NCBI GenBank assembly: GCA_914767885.1
Contig: CAJZBQ010000046.1
Span: 558,001-622,000 of the forward strand
Direction: 5' to 3'
From: Blepharisma stoltei
Lineage: Eukaryota; Ciliophora; Heterotrichea; Heterotrichida; Blepharismidae
Length of the DNA: 64,000 bases
Under the pieces are notes generated by a model. The model did no database searches and was not told the DNA's origin. It was given only the letters and a program-made list of their open reading frames with translations. Position numbers and translations under genes: made by a program. Below, one piece after another: positions 33,600 through 42,609 of this stretch (the stretch's first letter is position 1; each line of letters starts with the position of its first letter).

Positions 33600-34037
33600 C
33601 TATCTTAAATAATTCAGTGTCTTACTCCTTTGAAACTGCTGATCTTTTGGCCTTATTTCTTGGAAAATATTTAGAAACCCAATTTTCCTCTCAATTCCTG
33701 GAGAATCATCCAATTCTTTTTTAAGGTCAGATAAAGCATCATTCACTCCTTCAAAACCAGATTGTGCATATATGTAAGGTAGGTATTTAAGTGTTTTTAC
33801 AACTTTATGATTGCCTAGATATTCATTTGAAGATCCTATGCATGCATTGCAACTTTCTATCCTAGGCCGAGTCCTTCTTAAAGGTGGTAACTTTATTTGT
33901 TCGGAAAATCGCCTATAGTCATCTTGGATAGATTTTTTAGGAGAAGGGATTTCAATTTTTGACCTGCGATCCATTGCTAAACTTGTGGGAACACATAAAG
34001 TGTATGACCGAGGTAATTTGAACTTAAGTTCAAGCAT
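33600..34037 (-). CDS. Small basic protein, unknown
   Basis: 145 residues, ATG 34037 to TAA 33600. The N-terminal half is basic and disordered (Arg-Arg-Ser-Lys-Ile-Glu-Ile-Pro-Ser-Pro-Lys-Lys-Ser) with a Leu-Pro-Pro-Leu-Arg-Arg motif. The C-terminal half is helical. No family recognised and no intron needed. Confidence 0.6.
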   Translation of the reverse strand: MLELKFKLPRSYTLCVPTSLAMDRRSKIEIPSPKKSIQDDYRRFSEQIKLPPLRRTRPRIESCNACIGSSNEYLGNHKVVKTLKYLPYIYAQSGFEGVNDALSDLKKELDDSPGIERKIGFLNIFQEIRPKDQQFQRSKTLNYLR

Positions 34038-34832
34038 ATTTAATTGACACCATGCAATTCAAGGATTTATTACTAAAATAATAAAAAATTTTAAAGCAAG
34101 TCTTGGCATTATGCTTATGGTGCATTAAATTCATTATTTTTGAGAAATTAATATCAGTGACTGAGATTTATAAAAAAAATATCATAAATTTTAGCAAGTG
34201 CTTAGAGATATCCATGTGTGTGTGGAGGATCTTTCTACGCCTGGAAATAGTTTCCAAAGATGAACCCTGCAATTTTAAATATCTTCTGATGCGGAATTTT
34301 TTCCAGGTGTGGAATGATCCTCCACATGTGGATTGCTCTAAGCAATTACAGCAAAAGTTTTAAAATGAATAAAAAAAAGGTCATTTATTCAGCGAAATAT
34401 TATTTGATCAGAATTTTTGATAGATATAATTGCCCTAAAAATTTAGTCGAAATTTTTGACTTTAGCAATTGCTCTGAAAAATAGATAAAAATCATATGAA
34501 ATTTTGCATTATTAATATATTTCAACTAAATCTCCGATAAACTGTCACCTTATAAAAGCTTTCCATTCAAAAACATGATCCCTTTATCAAATCATAAATT
34601 CTGCAAAATATTTAGAATAAATAAAAACAATATGCTAATCAAATTGCAGTGCCTTTATCATAGTATTCATAATATTTGCATTTGGTTAAAATTTCTTCAA
34701 AATATCTCAATTGTTTTATGATTTATTTTAATGTTCTATTATTTATTTTTTACTTAATAAATGCTTTTACTTATTCATAGTGCTTCTCCTTGCTAATTCG
34801 AATTGGAATTTATTATATTTTAATCCATTAAG
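34038..34832. other. AT-rich intergenic stretch with a foldback
   Basis: Divergent promoters of the small basic protein and the kinase lie here. The only structured element is the imperfect palindrome at 34205-34331. Confidence 0.6.
34205..34331. repeat. Imperfect foldback, possible small MITE
   Basis: GTGTGGAGGATC and CGCCTGGAAA on the left pair with TTTTTCCAGGTGTGG and GATCCTCCACA on the right. It is GC-richer than its surroundings. No second copy is seen in the window. Confidence 0.6.
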
Positions 34833-36129
34833 ATGGGAAATTGCAACCTTCGAATGGACAACTATGATCCTACAGTTAGCTTAAATCGACAAAATTTTCA
34901 ATTCCAATATCCAATAGGTAAAGGAGGCTTTGGTAAAGTCTGAAAAGTCATTCAAAAAAAGTCAAAATCCTCATATGCACTAAAAGAAATGCTCAAATCT
35001 CGAATTATTGCTAAAAGATCTGTGAATTCTGTTATGAACGAGAGACGACTATTGTCAATTCTCAGGCATCCATTTATAGTTAATATGCAGTATGCATTTC
35101 AAGATCGTGAAAATTTATATTTAGTGATGGATTTAATGCCAGGTGGTGATCTTCGTTACCATCTAAGCAAAGTTCGTAAATTTTCTGAAGAACAAACAAA
35201 ATTTTTTGTTGCATGCTTAGTAATTGCATTCGAGTATCTTCATAAAAGCAACATAATTCACAGAGATATCAAGCCAGAAAATATCGTTTTGGATGAAGCT
35301 GGATATGCACATTTGACAGATTTTGGGATCGCCAGAGTTTTTCAGCCTGAAAACTCTAACGAAACCTCAGGAACTCCTGGATATATGGCTCCAGAAGTAT
35401 TATGCCGTCAAAATCATGGGTTTGCAGTTGATTATTTTGCTTTAGGTGTTCTTGCATATGAATTTATGACTGGAAAAAGACCCTATTTAGGGAGGGATAG
35501 AAAGGAAATAAGGGATGCAATTTTGGCAAGGCAGGTTCAGCTAAAGCGGAGTGACATCCCAGAAGGGTGGTCACTTGAAGCTATTGATTTTATTAATAAA
35601 CTAATACAAAGAAAACCTCAAAACAGACTAGGATCGCTGGGTATCGAAGAAGTTAAAGAGCATGCATGACTCAGAGATGTACAATGGGATAAATTGTTTG
35701 ATAAAAATATAAAAATACCATTCACACCTCCTGATGCTGATAATTTCGATAGCAGACAAGTTATGAATGGATGAAAAGATGATATTACTAATAATTCAAG
35801 AGAAAATTCTAATCAAAATCTATTTAACGGTTATTTTTATGACATGAATTTGCATAGTGAAGGAATCAATCTTACAACTGATTCTTCAAAGATAATTGAC
35901 GAAACAGGAAAGTTGGCGTCTTTCCAGTGGCTCCTATTCAGGCCATCCTCAAAAACCCTTCCTGGCGAGAAAATGGAAACTCAGAGCGACGACAGCGGTA
36001 GCAGGAGGCGAGAAACCCGTAGGAGACGTTGAAAGCTATAGATATATAGGATTCTTCAAAGATAGAGAAAAAAATAAAATTATAGATAACTGCGGGTGCT
36101 TATATGGCAGGAGTACTAATAAATATTAA
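34833..36129 (+). CDS. AGC-type Ser/Thr protein kinase, STK32/YANK-like
   Basis: From ATG 34833 (Met-Gly-Asn-Cys, myristoylation/palmitoylation type) to TAA 36127-36129 after removing IES 14. Motifs in order: glycine loop Gly-Lys-Gly-Gly-Phe-Gly-Lys-Val-Trp with Trp from TGA, catalytic Lys in Tyr-Ala-Leu-Lys-Glu, Gly-Gly-Asp-Leu-Arg-Tyr-His-Leu, His-Arg-Asp-Ile-Lys-Pro-Glu-Asn, Thr-Asp-Phe-Gly-Ile-Ala-Arg, Gly-Thr-Pro-Gly-Tyr-Met-Ala-Pro-Glu. An AGC-like tail with Trp-Asp-Lys-Leu-Phe follows. N-terminal lipidation and Gly-Gly-Asp-Leu-Arg-Tyr-His are features of the YANK group. The active site is complete, so it should be catalytically active. The extreme C-terminus is Cys/Lys-rich after excision. 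Confidence 0.92.
35893..36062. mobile_element. IES 14: small retroelement-like insert in kinase
   Basis: Perfect 15-bp target duplication GATTCTTCAAAGATA (35880-35894, 36050-36064) ending in the TA used. Joining gives Asp-Ser-Ser-Lys-Ile-Glu-Lys-Lys. The 155-bp core is GC-rich and unlike the others. Without excision the protein would end in an Arg-rich tail. Confidence 0.85.
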
Positions 36130-36210
36130 ACAAATTAGAGAAGTTGAAATAAATAAAACTAATGAATTCGTGATAATAGGTTAATAATTGAGTTACTCTG
36201 TTAAAATTAA

Positions 36211-37813
36211 TTATTTAACTATATGCATAACTTCTTTAAGAATATCATCTATATAATTTCTGGGCTTTTCAGATTCTTCAATGAATTTTTGATTTATATC
36301 TTCAAATTCTTTTGTATCTAAACTCTTACTTAGAGACAGAATTTCCCAGTAGGTCGTATTTTAGATCACTAGTAGCCTCTATTGTCGCTCCGCTATATGC
36401 TTGTCAGTCCAGAAACTGATTTCCGCTTTGTTGCTCCTCACTAAAGAGCTTGCACTCTCTGAGAGTTGGAAACTCTTGGTCACCATACTGTGCGTTAGAA
36501 AGATTAGCTTCCAGAAAATTAGAAAAATAGAATTTTCTGGTCATCTGATAGCTAAAACGAAAAGCTCAAAGCTCAGGACGCAGAGTCTGGTATTGTACTG
36601 AGAAGCATGCCTGATTGGCAAAGAAACCCACTTTTGGCATCTGGGGAATATATTTCCAACTATTATATTTCCTTTCCCTACAGATAAAAAACTATTTCGA
36701 CATGGCATTGATACAAGAAAAACTCCAGCATTCCCGAACGCCTTCCTCTCTATCACAAGGACACCAGCTCTTCCAACGAGACTGCTAGCTACAGGTATTA
36801 TAAGAGTTAGCAGTTCGCCGCACTATTTAATTTATATTTGCTTCTAAACTCAAATCATAATTAAATTTCCATCCTAATTTTTGCAGTAGATTAGCCTTTT
36901 CAAATATCTCTTTTTCTTCTGTAAATTTTTTATATTTTTCATCTGCTTCTATGATGGCTTTGTTTATTGTATCAAGGATCTCCTGGCTTTTTATAACTTT
37001 TTCATTGTGCTGTTCCATCATAGTTTTTGCTAATTTTTTCATTGCATTATCAACTGCTTTTTGAATTTTTATTCTAGCTTCTTTATAACTTTTAGTATGT
37101 TTTTCTGTTAGTTCATCAATTATTTCTATTTCCCATTGAATTTGGCTAAAAATTGCTTCATAATTAGAAATACAAGTGGTTAATTTAAGTTCAGTTTCAC
37201 TAATCGATTTCTCTTTTTCATCAACAATAATAGCAAGTTGTCAATCAGAAAGTGAATATAGTTCATGATTTACATGAGATTTTATACAGTCGAAACATAA
37301 TAGAGTATGATCAGTTTTACAGTAAAGTCCCGCTTCTCTATTATGTAGCTCGCAAAATTCAACGTGCTTATAAGCTTTATTCACTTCATATATTGAAAAA
37401 TTGGTAGGAATATTGAATATTGACCTCCTCTCTTGTTTTTTGCATAGAGGGCATGCAATTAGCCCTAAGTTGTTAATGCTTTGCAAGCAATCATTACAAA
37501 GTGTGTGGCCACAACTTAAAATTTTAGGAATAAAGTCACGCTCATCATAAGCATTTAAGCAGACAGGGCAAGATATTTTTGATGTAAAAACTACATGGGC
37601 TTCCGTATTTGACACATTACTAACCAAAACTGGTATTTTATTCTGTTCTGGTGCGATCTGATGTTTATCAAAACCAAAGTTTTGTGGAGAGTCTATTGAA
37701 ATTTCATTATTTATGCTACATTGAAAAGCTCTGTTAATTTGCTTTTCTTCAGTTTGCGAGGCAGCATCTACTTTGAAATTTCTAAAGTCGGAGCTTATTT
37801 GATCTGCTTGCAT
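36211..37813 (-). CDS. RING finger / B-box coiled-coil protein (TRIM-like)
   Basis: ATG 37813 to TAA 36211, reading TGA as Trp and removing IES 15. Order: disordered N-terminus; RING at about residues 82-125 (Cys-Pro-Val-Cys-Leu-Asn-Ala-Tyr ... Cys-Gly-His-Thr-Leu-Cys-Asn-Asp-Cys ... Cys-Pro-Leu-Cys); B-box (Cys-Glu-Leu-His ... His-Val-Asn-His-Glu); long coiled coil. The last 40 residues lie beyond the IES (Asp-Thr-Lys-Glu-Phe-Glu-Asp-Ile-Asn). It resembles the gene at 9287-10369. Convergent with the kinase, 81 bp apart. Probable E3 ligase. Confidence 0.85.
36319..36844. mobile_element. IES 15: retroelement near the 3' end of TRIM-like gene
   Basis: Flanked by TTTGTATCTAAACT (36311-36324) and TTTGCTTCTAAACT (36837-36850), 12 of 14 identical, with the TA used inside. 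Joining on the minus strand gives Asp-Leu-Ser-Leu-Asp-Thr-Lys-Glu. GC-rich body; family not matched elsewhere here. Confidence 0.8.
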
Positions 37814-38159
37814 TTTTTTGATTTAAAATATTATATTCATGCCAATTTAAATAATTTAGCATATATCAATGCATTCAGATTTTTTTTATATTAAAAATAA
37901 AGCATAATTTTTTCTTCAATTTTTTTCATGTGCATTTCATTCAATCCATATATTTTAACATTTTGCAAGCTCTCATTATCCTTATGATGATTTTTGATTT
38001 TGATTTCACAAGCGGAATCAGAATTTTTTGTTTAAAAATAAAATATTCAAAAGATTCTCGGATATAAATTATGGCTATTAGAAATCAAATACTGACGTCG
38101 ACCTTTTTTTGATTTTTTATAACTAATTATTTAGTGTATTCGAAGATGGAGAAAAGCCT

Positions 38160-38189
38160 ATTTATGCTGCTACGACGAGCAGCATAAAT
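38160..38189. repeat. Perfect hairpin, 12-bp stem, 6-nt loop
   Basis: ATTTATGCTGCT, loop ACGACG, AGCAGCATAAAT. It abuts the start of the short frame that follows. Role unknown. Confidence 0.8.
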
Positions 38190-38310
38190 GGGACTCTCAG
38201 AATTCGTCAAATGGAAATTTAACCTCAGCACAACCATCAAGCAGCTCTTTTGCTTTGCCTTAATACTTTATCTTATCAATCTAATTATTGGAGTCTTAAT
38301 TTTAAATTAA
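38188..38310 (+). CDS. Possible 40-residue single-pass membrane protein
   Basis: ATG 38188 opens a frame starting Met-Gly-Leu-Ser-Glu-Phe-Val-Lys-Trp and ending in a clean hydrophobic segment (Phe-Cys-Phe-Ala-Leu-Ile-Leu-Tyr-Leu-Ile). Codons use C-ending triplets more than the surrounding noncoding DNA. It is too short to judge and may be chance. Confidence 0.3.
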   Translation: MGLSEFVKWKFNLSTTIKQLFCFALILYLINLIIGVLILN

Positions 38311-38581
38311 GATAGAGAAATGAAATTGCTAAATAATTATTTATCCATGCATATGGCAATATATTATATCATTTGCATTAATTTTTAATAATGATATAAA
38401 AATAATATAACTGTTACCAGATTTTACTAAAAATAAGAAAAGTTCTAATTATTATTAAATTTAGAGAGTTGATTATATTAAATCCTTAATTAGATTCGTG
38501 CATTTTATATTAAAAATTGTTATGTAATTGAATCAATCATTGCAATGTTGTATATCTAATTTATGAGATTTCCGTTTTTCT

Positions 38582-41417
38582 TTATATCATTTGAAGGAGC
38601 TCTACCATCACTTTTTTTGATAGATTCTCAAAATTCGGCAGCTTTACCACAATTTCAAAGTGCTCCATCGCATATTCCATGCACACCCTCTTAAGCTCCG
38701 TAGCATGATGAATTTCCGCCAAACAAATAAAGTCAATCAAATTTTCCAGCGAAATGATCTGCGCCATATAATTTTCACACAGATTTTTAAGCCTTTTCAA
38801 TAAAAACATATTTGCAGCTTCTAGCAATCTCGGAGCTAAATCATCATCTAGATCGACCCAATCAGTATAAATAAACACAAGAACCGCATTAAACACTTCG
38901 TAAGAAATATTTGGTATCTCTATAACAGACTCTATAGACTCCCTTAATCCACTAGTCAGCATAACTTTGAAATGCTCACATCGTGTGTATAAAATATTTT
39001 TATGTGCTTTTATTTCTCTTCCTTCTACAATAAAAGTTATATCTGAAAATGTTGAAGAGTCTAATAAATTTTTCATATTTTGGACTAGTTCGCTTTCCCT
39101 TATATTTGTTTGGCGCTCCATAAGATTAAGATTAAGATTAAGATTACGCTGGGTATTTAAGGTCCCTACTACGTCCGAGGTCGCATGCCACGGTTTCCCG
39201 TGTGGTGGCAGAGCGTTCACCAAGCCCGGGCCGAAACCCCCAGTTTCTCGGTAGAGGTATTGTCAAGGGCCGTCTTATACCGGCTTTGCTGACCACCTCC
39301 ATTTCCAACTTGGATCGTCGCCTAAGTTTACGCCAACTCCGCTTCGTCGTCCGCCAGATCTGCCCATTGAAGGGCACCTTTTTCAACTGGAGAGACCCCC
39401 GTCTCGATGTCTAACTCGCCTCCCCTCTTTTCCGGTCATCCCGAGAAATAACTCAACAGCTTTCGCGATTCGGGGCGAGCCACTAAAGCAGCTTAGGCAG
39501 GTAATTCACCCTGCCTCATTTCGGGCACTCACTGGGCTGAGCGCTGCTGGCAAAAAGAAGTCACGAATAACTGCCCATGGGTCTGGTCGCAAAAACAGCG
39601 GTTCTCGCGCTTAGGCCTCTCGCTTCGAGGTCCCGGACGTTGTTGGGCTAATTCCTGGCTCCAAAAACCATGCCCGGATATACATGGGTAACCACCACTG
39701 GGAGGGTGGGTCGGTCGCCATACGCCATTTTATGTATATGTTTGGCGCTCCATAATAGGAAGGATGTGTAAATCGTTAAAACTTCTGTCACAGTCATTTC
39801 CACCGAACACAATAATTTTTCCTTGGTAAAAATTTGAAGTGTGGCGGCACCTGGGCTCTGGGACTTCTCCTTCATAAGAGATTTCTGGGATAATTCACTG
39901 CTGAGTTACAGTATCAAATGAGCAAGTATCATTTAGCCATTCTGTGCCATCATATCCTCCGAAAAAATAGATAGCTTTATTGATAAGACAGCTTGTCGTA
40001 GAAACCCTAGGAGAAGGAGGCAGCATGCAACCGTGGAAATTGATTTGCTTTCAGTTATAAATTTTAGTATCTAGAACATACATATCATTAAGCTGGCGAT
40101 GTCTGTCTGGCTCTCCGCCAAAAACGTATATAAATCTGCCTACACTTATAGCAGTATGCTGCAATCTTCCTGGAGGAATATGGCCTGAAGCTTGGCATGA
40201 CCTTCATTCTAGTGTGTTTAAGTCTAAATAGCTTAAATCATTAAGTCATAATTTTCCATCGCCCCCTCCAAAAACAAACATCTTAGCTCCTATTACATTT
40301 GCGGTATGAAATTGGCGTCGCGTTGCTTCGCCTCTTGGCTTTATTTCTTGCCATTCAGGATTTCTGATTCCCTCTGATAGATCTAGGAAATGAGCATCAT
40401 TCAAAAGCTTGGAACCATTTCAGCCTCCATAAATGATATGCCTTATTATACTGAATTCTGCACCATGATCCCAAAAATATTATTAAAATATTTTCTGCAA
40501 ATTTAGCACAGAAATAATAATAAGTTTTCCATATAAAGCTGCTGTGTGTCCCGTACGGGGCTCAGGGGGATTTCCTCTAATTTGTATATCAGACAGCCAT
40601 TCTTTATTTTCTAGATCCAACGCATGAATATCATTGATAAGGCGCTTGTGGCCTTCTCCTTCTTTTCCTCCAAAAATAATCATATAGTAGTTTAAAAAAT
40701 AAGATTAAGATTAAGATTACGCTGGGTATTTAAGGTCCCTACTACGTCCGAGGTCGCATGCCACGGTTTCCCGTGTGGTGGCAGAGCGTTCACCAAGCCC
40801 GGGCCGAAACCCCTGGTTTTCTCGGTAGAGGCATTGTCAAGGGCCGTCTTATACCGGCTTTGCTGACCACCTCCATTTCCAACTTGGATCGTCGCCTAAG
40901 TTTACGCCAACTCCGCTTCGTCGTCCGCCAGATCTACCCATTGAAGGGCACCTTTTCAACTGGAGAGACCCCGTTTTGGTGTCTAACTCGCCTCCCCTCT
41001 TTTCCGGTCATCCCGAGAAATAACTCAACAGCTTTCGCCATTCGGGGCGAGCCACTAAAGCAGCTTAGGCAGGTAATTCACCCTGCCTCATTTCGGGCAC
41101 TCACTGGGCTGAGCGCTGCTGGCAAAAAGAAGTCACGAATAACTGCCCATGGATCTGGTCGCAAAAACAGCGGCTCTCGCGCTTAGGCCTCTCGCTTCGA
41201 GGTCCCAGATGTTGTTGGGCTAATTCCTGGCTCCAAAAACCATGCCCGGATATACATGGGTAACCACCACTGAGAGGGTGGGTCGGTCGCCATACGCCAT
41301 TTTATGTATATCCATATAGTGGTTAAAAATAGTCGATGTATGGCAATTTCGGGTACTTGGAGGGGTTCCTTTTACCTCAGTCCAAAGTTTTCACTGTTTT
41401 GATTTATTTGTAATCAT
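38582..41417 (-). CDS. Kelch-BTB protein (LZTR1-like domain order)
   Basis: ATG 41417 to TAA 38582 after removing IESs 16, 17 and 18 and reading several TGA codons as Trp. About six Kelch repeats come first; each has the Phe-Gly-Gly doublet and a distal Trp (Ile-Ile-Phe-Gly-Gly-Lys, Ile-Tyr-Gly-Gly-Trp, Val-Phe-Gly-Gly-Gly, Tyr-Val-Phe-Gly-Gly-Glu, Phe-Phe-Gly-Gly-Tyr, Val-Phe-Gly-Gly-Asn). A BTB/POZ domain follows (Phe-Ser-Asp-Ile-Thr-Phe-Ile-Val-Glu-Gly; Ala-His-Lys-Asn-Ile-Leu). Kelch before BTB is the reverse of KLHL proteins and like LZTR1, a Cullin-3 adaptor. A ubiquitin-ligase adaptor role is inferred from that. The start is 215 bp from the divergent UBC13-like gene. Confidence 0.88.
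39121..39752 (-). mobile_element. IES 16: 632-bp SINE-like element, copy A
   Basis: Perfect 17-bp target duplication TGTTTGGCGCTCCATAA (39107-39123, 39739-39755) with the TA used; joining gives Ile-Leu-Pro-Ile-Met-Glu-Arg-Gln-Thr. On the minus strand the head is TATACATAAAATGGCG and the tail is four AATCTT units. Contains the shared core at 39223-39257. Near-identical to IES 18. Confidence 0.92.
40437..40517. other. IES 17: short IES (about 81 bp) between Kelch repeats
   Basis: Joining TA 40437-40438 to one of the TAs at 40515-40522 restores Lys-Leu-Ile-Ile-Ile-Tyr-Gly-Gly-Trp. The exact right end is ambiguous by 3-bp steps because of an AATAATAATA run. AT-rich, no repeat. Confidence 0.75.
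40685..41316 (-). mobile_element. IES 18: 632-bp SINE-like element, copy B
   Basis: Flanked by CATATAGTAGTTTAAAA (40681-40697) and CATATAGTGGTTAAAAA (41313-41329). Joining gives Asn-His-Tyr-Met-Ile-Ile-Phe-Gly-Gly. Same head, tail, core (40796-40830) and length as copy A, with only scattered differences. Confidence 0.92.
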
Positions 41418-41632
41418 GCTTCTAATATGAATAAAATTAATTTATTTTAATTACAAAGCTATTTAAATAATTCAAAATTATTTTACTTACCTAAAATGAA
41501 TATTCAGCTACGAATAGCCATTATTTGCCTTAATAATAAATTAAAGGACGCCTGATCTGAGCAATTCCAATATAGGATTATTCCATTTCATATCTCTAAC
41601 ATTTCATTTCGATAGCAAATAATTTATAAATT

Positions 41633-42372
41633 ATGGCGAGCTTGAATAGAAGAATCCAAAAAGAAACTGAACGCTTGACAAATGACCCAGTCATCGGCAT
41701 TTCAGCTCACGCAGACCCTGCGAATCCAAGATATTTCCACATCCAAATAGCAGGCCCTGTCTCTTCTCCCTACGAAGGAGGCATTTTTGAGCTCGAGCTC
41801 TTCTTACCTGACGAATACCCTATGTGTCCTCCTAAAGTCCGCTTTTTGACCAAAATCTATCACCCCAACGTGGACAGGCTCGGAAGAATTTGCTTATCCC
41901 CCCTCCGTGGTTAGCAAAAAGATTTTATATGAGGGATTTTTTTTAAAAAAAATTAATTACATTTTATAGTAAATTGTTTTTTCAAAATTTAAAAAAAGCA
42001 AAGAATAATTCAATTTAGAATATTTATGCTTAAAATACAAGCTGTTTATTATCAAACAGAATTAGCTAGAGATTTCATTATAATAGTTATCACTTATATA
42101 TAAACATTTTTGTCTCACGGAGGGAGGTGTTTACCTGACAAATAGGATTTTCCAATAGTTTTGTTCGCTCACAGAGGGAGTTAGACATTCTAAAGGACAA
42201 ATGGTCCCCAGCACTCCAAATAAGATCAGTTCTACTGAGCATCCAAGCCCTAATGAGCTCTCCAAATCCTGATGACCCTTTAGATCCCCAAATTGCAAGA
42301 CACTGGGTAGAAGATGAAGCTGGAGCACTGAGAGTCGCAACAGACTGGTGCAGACAATATGCTCGCGGATAA
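41633..42372 (+). CDS. UBE2N: Ubiquitin-conjugating enzyme E2, UBC13/UBE2N-like
   Basis: ATG 41633 to TAA 42372 with IES 19 removed gives about 150 residues, the normal E2 length. It matches UBC13 closely: [10 protein letters not shown], [14 protein letters not shown], active-site Cys in Gly-Arg-Ile-Cys-Leu-Asp-Ile-Leu-Lys-Asp, Trp-Ser-Pro-Ala-Leu-Gln-Ile-Arg, and Ser-Ser-Pro-Asn-Pro-Asp-Asp-Pro-Leu. UBC13 with a Uev partner builds Lys63-linked ubiquitin chains. The IES interrupts the Leu codon right after the catalytic Cys, so unexcised copies cannot encode an active enzyme. Confidence 0.95.
41895..42181 (+). mobile_element. IES 19: shortened BogoMITE in UBC13-like gene
   Basis: TTA at both edges (41894-41896, 42181-42183). 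Keeps CCCCCCTCCGTG at left, the conserved middle (CAGAATTAGCTAGAGATTTCATTATA), and the CTCACAGAGGGAG right end. The left hairpin is largely lost. Joining restores the E2 sequence exactly. Confidence 0.9.
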
Positions 42373-42609
42373 GGTAATAAAACAATAAATAATTTCTTTA
42401 AAGAGATGAGGCAAGCTTATTTTGCTGATTTAGTTTTTCCAAAAATGGAATCGTGTTAATAAGCATGGGAAATTATTATCTCTTCATTATTGTAGACTAA
42501 GTTATATTATTTTTTCTGTATATTTTAAAGCTTGTGTATTATTTTTAAATTAAATAAGGAATAAATAAAAGGATACTAGCATAAAATCAATCCAAAAAAG
42601 CATAAAAAA

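Larger units (their letters stand above)
37814..38581. other. Intergenic stretch with hairpin and short open frame
   Basis: Mostly AT-rich. It holds the perfect hairpin at 38160-38189 and a possible 40-residue protein at 38188-38310, listed separately. Confidence 0.5.

Noticed and set aside
33497-33724. Plus-strand small protein
   Set aside because: Overlaps the better minus-strand frame and has low-complexity composition.
40758-41186. 142-codon frame in the Kelch gene region
   Set aside because: It lies inside the 632-bp SINE-like element; the sister copy has it broken and no protein family is evident.
41633-41914. Truncated E2 pseudogene ending after the active site
   Set aside because: The missing half resumes exactly after the MITE, with complete family identity.
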